The notes beneath the pieces were generated by a model. The model was not told the DNA's origin, searched no databases, and saw only the letters and a program-made list of their open reading frames with translations. DNA of 64,000 nt from Anseranas semipalmata (lineage: Eukaryota; Chordata; Aves; Anseriformes; Anseranatidae): positions 116,674 to 180,673 of the forward strand of contig VXAA01001939.1 of the NCBI GenBank assembly GCA_013399115.1, in the 5' to 3' direction. Shown here one piece after another: positions 60,090-64,000 of the stretch; the stretch's first letter is position 1; every line of letters starts with the position of its first letter. Made by a program: the position numbers and the translations under genes.

Positions 60090-60260
60090 GCAGAGCAGCA
60101 ACGCCAGGCCCCGCCCCCCTCCCCGCTCCTCCCGNCTTGAGGAGAAAGGCCCGCGGAGCGCGCGGGCGGAGCAGCGCATGCGCAGCCTCGCCGGGGGCGG
60201 GTGTCGCTGCTCAGCGTTACTCCGAAATTATCGCCTGGCCTTGCTTAATTAGCGACTAAG

Positions 60261-62839
60261 GCACCAGCATACGAGTCCGCAGGGTTAATTCTTGGTCCGG
60301 TGATGAGTTTAATAAGCGTGTCAAAGCATGAGGAGCGTCACCCGTTCCTCCTCAGGTGCCAGGCTGCGGCGCAGGGCTGGCGATGGCAGCCCCTCGGCAC
60401 AGCTCTGGCTGGACCCAAAGCCTGCGCGCACACCACTTGCACGCTTGTATTGCCAGAATTACTTTCTCGGCGGATAATTTGGGAGCCTGGGGGTTATGTA
60501 CCCCGCAAAGTATGACAGAATAGTGTTGTGAAGCTAGTGGGGATGTAAATGCAACGGTGATCCCGTGCTCACGCCAGGTTGGGTAGGGCCTGCACCAGTT
60601 GCACCATGTGGCTGGGCCAAGTTTGCTCTTAAAGCAAATCAAGCAAAACAAAGAAAATGTGTTTATTGCAGAACAAGGAAATCTCATAAAGGAGTTACAG
60701 ACAAAATAATTCTCAGACTAAATACGTGCATCGGTTTATTTAGCAGTACTGAGTGCTATTTTCAGGCTTTGTTGAATGGGTGCCATAGCAACAACCTGAG
60801 AATTAATTTTATGGGTTTAATATTATGTAAGATAATGGTGGGAGACTACAGACTTCACCCAGGACATACCCTCCCCATGACAAAATCAAAAAATTACTTT
60901 TCAGTAAATGTGGCTGAGCTCGTACCCACCACAAAAAAAAAACCACAAACATGAACACATGCAGATCATACGAAAATGTAGCACAGAAATCAAAAGGCAG
61001 ATCACACCTTTGATATAGATAGTTTGGGGATCGTTTTCAATGATACTGATAGGTAGTTAAGAGTGGTGAAACCTTACAATAAGAAACTATTTAAATTGTG
61101 AGTAATGTCAGAGTACAGTTTACGCTATATTATCTGCCTAGGGGAACACATTACCAAAACTGTGGTTAAGTCTGTAAACAGTTTTTCCTATGTTTAGGAA
61201 CTTCTTCCTGCGTCTGAATTTGTGAAAAATGAAGAGATGGCAATCAAAACCTAATTATAACAAGGGGACATTTTGCTGTGATTAGCAGTGAAAATACTTA
61301 CTGCAACAGGACACGAATATAGTACCACTTTCTAGGGAGGAGATAGAGCCATTTGAAATATTTTCTTCTCCTTCATCATTAATAACAGTACAACTATTAA
61401 AACTCTCATTTTCCATTCTAGAATAAGTCTTCACAGCTTTATCAAGCCTGTTTGCTTTTGGCAGTGTTCTCTTCTACCAAACTGGCTGATGTACAGTCAC
61501 TTTCATCAGTTGATTATCATTGTGTTAGCAGTGTTCTGTTGTTTCAGACCTGATCTTTAGAAGGAAGAGCTAAAATAATAATTGAAAGAAAAAAAAATCA
61601 GAAAAAAAACTTTTGTTGAAACTGCAGCCAAGTAAATCCAGTTTGCAAAAGCTTAATTCTCTGAGCAGCTATTCTGAGTCAGTCCAACCATTTAATGGAG
61701 AAATGGAGAACAAAATGCATTTTTAGCTAGGTGTATTTTTTTTCTTCCAGATATCTTTGATGAATGGCAGGATTTTATTTATCTTTTTTATTTTTTATTT
61801 TTATTTTTATTTTTATTTGTAAACACAATCCATCCCAGTGCTCTTTCCAGGAGGAAGTGTTTTTTCTCAAGTTCTTTTTCAGGTGGACATATGCTCTGCC
61901 AGAAAAACATCTGGTTCTTGCAGCTTAGTCCCCAGATGAGATGGAGACCCTATACTCATTGCCAAATATCAAATGTTTCAGAGTGGAATCAATAAACAAA
62001 AACTGATTACAGAGGCAGCTGTAGTTAGTTAGGACTGTGGTAGGTAGTTGGGCTGAAATTTAGTTTTATGCTTTGAAGATAGGGTCTTCTGATGGGGCCT
62101 GTGAATATAGCTATACAGCAACAACAGCAACTGTTCATTCTTTATTAGCTGAAAAGGTTGCAAAATGAATTGCTAGAATCTGTTACTAAACCAACTATCA
62201 GCTTTCTGTAGTTTTTTTTTTTTCATATTTTTTCCCCTTTTTGTTCGTATTATTTCTTTAATCTCTTTGTATGGGTGATATTGAAGATATTCCTTTTAAA
62301 ATTATTTTTAACCCATTTCTGTTTTTAATTTCTTTTAAATAGTTCATTTTTTTAAAAAAATATTTTTTTTTAGATATTGGTATTTCCTGTTGTATTTCTT
62401 CATCCTCTCAATGTGTTCTACTTAGCTAATCTGTAGCTTTCTCTGAGTACCATCTAGTAATTGCTGTTTCTATTCTTGTCTGCATGAGGTGATTCATTCC
62501 TGTTCTGATACCCAGTACATGATCCATGTACCACAGGAAGATTTCCAAATAGGGCTTAAGTGTGGCTTAAGTGTTGTGTAAGCCTTGGCATTTGAGTTAG
62601 TCCAATACAGGTGTAATTTCCTTTGACATGATTCACTGCAGCTAGATAATTTAGCACAGTCTTCTGTAGCTCTGAGGTACAAAATGGTGGTCTAAAATTC
62701 TCTTTTTCCAATCTTTATTTCCCCTCCATTAAATTGCTGTATTTTGTTTACCAGCAAGTAAAGGGAAGACTGTTACACTGGAGATGGGATCAGAAAAGTT
62801 AAGGAATTGACTGGATTTCTCTTTACCCCCGTGCCCCTC
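60261..62839. other. Intergenic DNA upstream of ANKRD26
   Basis: 60300-60620 is moderately GC-rich and may be a remnant of an LTR or of the CpG island; the rest is AT-rich. An (ATTTT)n run lies at 61772-61819 and T-rich stretches at 62212-62375. No exon of a neighbouring gene recognised. Confidence 0.55.
61772..61819. repeat. (ATTTT)n simple repeat
   Basis: Tandem TATTTT/TTTTA units, about 48 bases. Confidence 0.9.
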
Positions 62840-62962
62840 CCTCCCCACATTGTAACTGCTGTCGACTCCTGTTATGCCATATGCTAACATGGATTTCAGT
62901 TCTGTTTCTCCACCAGCCAGGAGCTTTCCCTTCCCACTGACAGCCAGCAGAACAGAAGCAGG
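62840..62962 (+). repeat. Dispersed repeat, copy 2 (also at 3990-4108)
   Basis: Gap-free alignment to 3990-4108 (shared TTCTCCACCAG, CTTTCCC, CACTGACAGCC, CAGAAGCAGG). It is followed by TGTCATGACCTAAAGG, which may be the start of another element. Family not identified. Confidence 0.75.
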
Positions 62963-63172
62963 TGTCATGACCTAAAGGGTTACCCAGCCTGCGGGTGTAT
63001 GGAGAGCACGAGAGTGGGTTTGCAGGGTTCCGCAATTCACAAGGACACAGAGGCTTTATTTCATAAATTTCTCTACTTTATTACAGACTGGTACATATCA
63101 CCACTAGCAAATATACCTATGATTAATAAAGCAAATATGTATCAAGCTATTAGAAATTATTTCCAGGAAAGC

Positions 63173-63197
63173 ATATATATATATATATATATATATA
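63173..63197. repeat. (AT)n dinucleotide repeat
   Basis: Perfect alternating AT, about 25 bases. Confidence 0.95.
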
Positions 63198-63333
63198 AAC
63201 GATAGTAGCAGCAATCAATAATATAGCAGTAAGTATATATATGTATGTATATATTGACATTACGGGTTGCTTAACTTATCACTAGTAAACTGGCAATTAT
63301 GATTGATTACTTGTATGCACATGTATGTATATT

Positions 63334-63785
63334 GACAGCTGGCTGAACATGAGCCAGCAGTGTGCCCAGGTGGCCAAGAAGGCCAATGCCATCCTGGGCT
63401 GCATCAGAAATAGTGTGGCCAGCAGGACTAGGGAAGTGATTGTCCCTCTGTACCTAGCACTGGTAGGACCACACCTTGAATACTGTGTTCAGTTTTGGGC
63501 CCGTCACTACAAGATGGATACTGAGTTGCTTGTGTGTGTGCAGTGAAGAACAAGAAGGCTGGTGAAGGGCCTAGGAAACAAGACATATGAGGAGGAGTAA
63601 CTGAGGGCACTGCATTGTTTATTCTGGAGAAGAGGAGGTTGAGGGGAGACCTCATTGCTCTTTGTAAAGGAGGTTGCACCGGGGAGGGTGTTGGTCTCTT
63701 TTCTCAGGTGACAAGTGACAGGACATGAGGAAATGGTCTCAAGTTGCACCAGGACAGGTTTAGATTGGATACTAGGACAAACTTT
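63334..63785 (+). mobile_element. CR1 LINE fragment near window end
   Basis: CR1 with CATGAGCCAGCAGTGTGCCC, CTGTGTTCAGTTTTGGGCCC, TATTCTGGAGAAGAGGAGGT, CAAGTTGCACCAGGACAGG and ACTAGGACAAACTTTTTCAT. Frames are broken by stops. CR1 sequence stops abruptly at about 63790 where GC-rich DNA begins. Confidence 0.93.
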
Positions 63786-63911
63786 TTCATGTCGCCGAGG
63801 CAATCGGCTCCGGGGCAGACGTGTTCTGCAGCGGAGTGGGGGATCGAGGTGGGCAGGGCTGTTTTTCGGCATCGAGGCGACTCGAGGCAGCCGAGGGAGC
63901 CGCCAGGACCC
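63786..63911. other. GC- and CpG-rich segment of unknown origin
   Basis: Begins inside what should be continuing CR1 sequence and ends at the N. CpG-rich (TCGCCGAGG, ATCGAGGTGG, GGCATCGAGGCGACTCGAGG). Not CR1. It could be a genuine insertion, a fragment of a misassembled contig end, or unrelated DNA. Confidence 0.6.
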
Positions 63912-63912
63912 N

Positions 63913-64000
63913 TTGTTTATTCTGGAGAAGAGGAGGTTGAGGGGAGACCTCATTGCTCTTTGTAAAGGAGGTTGCACCGGGGAGGGTGTTGGTCTCTTTT
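63913..64000 (+). repeat. Exact duplicate of 63615-63702 after a single N
   Basis: All 88 bases to the window end match 63615-63702. The single N at 63912 marks an unresolved join. Probably an assembly duplication of a CR1 segment. Confidence 0.9.

Larger units (their letters stand above)
59380..60260 (-). promoter_or_regulatory. ANKRD26: CpG-island promoter and 5' UTR of ANKRD26
   Basis: Sequence turns strongly GC- and CpG-rich here against AT-rich surroundings, with repeated GGGCGG/CCGCCC Sp1-type boxes and no clear TATA box near exon 1. That is the usual look of a broadly expressed vertebrate promoter. The transcription start cannot be placed from sequence. One N at 60135 marks unresolved sequence in the probable 5' UTR or core promoter. 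No gene start was recognised on the other strand, so bidirectional use is only a possibility. Confidence 0.75.

Noticed and set aside
60261..62700. A divergent neighbour gene sharing the CpG island (YME1L1 is near ANKRD26 in human)
   Set aside because: No plus-strand exon with recognisable homology was found within the available 3.7 kb.
63507..63977. 156-codon minus-strand frame at the window end
   Set aside because: Crosses an N and an exact duplication; it is antisense CR1 plus the anomalous GC block.
1..64000. CRISPR array, bacterial operons, tRNA or rRNA genes
   Set aside because: None seen. Repeats here are CR1, LTR and simple repeats of a vertebrate genome; no cloverleaf or regular spacer pattern was noticed.

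Overview
The window is nuclear DNA from a bird. The evidence is CR1 LINE fragments, several LTR fragments of kinds I know from bird genomes, and one intron-rich vertebrate gene behind a CpG island. I cannot name the species. All family calls come from reading translations and comparing with remembered proteins; no search was run.

One gene fills most of the window: ANKRD26 (ankyrin repeat domain 26), complete on the minus strand. I assembled 40 coding exons from the start codon at 60032 down to the stop codon at 5881-5883, with a 3' UTR to about 4665. Every intron is GT-AG, every junction keeps the reading frame, and the exon lengths sum to 7755 nt (2584 residues plus stop). The protein starts with MKRLF, carries about six ankyrin-type repeats in exons 1-5, then a long acidic, probably disordered middle with the family's acidic tryptophan motifs (exons 6-20), then a long coiled coil (end of exon 20 to exon 37) that includes the CCDC144C-like exon 28 and the DUF3496-like C-terminal region. 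The human protein is about 1,710 residues; most of the excess lies in two giant exons, 12 (1007 nt) and 20 (975 nt).

Layout in coordinate order: 1-4665 is intergenic sequence with an N gap, a head-to-head CR1 pair that forms a 58-bp inverted repeat, and a C-rich stretch; 4665-6029 is the 3' UTR and last exon; 6030-15121 holds the two last introns, one of them 7.6 kb; 15122-36523 holds the coiled-coil exons; 37376-48950 holds the acidic exons; 50252-58033 holds linker and ankyrin exons; 59380-60260 is the CpG-island promoter and exon 1; 60260-64000 is upstream intergenic DNA ending in a CR1 copy and an unresolved assembly join.

Introns carry repeats: an ERVL-type LTR cut by an N gap (23518), a pair of LTR-like copies (32319 and 32558), a minus-strand ERVL-type LTR (34114-34643), a CR1 fragment (40980) and a solo LTR with a 5-bp target duplication (41881-42424) ending 33 bases from the donor of a 20-nt microexon. 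I saw no second protein-coding gene and no RNA gene. The points most worth checking are the enlarged acidic exons, the tandem-acceptor exon 11, the microexon beside the solo LTR, the recurrent acidic-Trp motif, and the two assembly defects.
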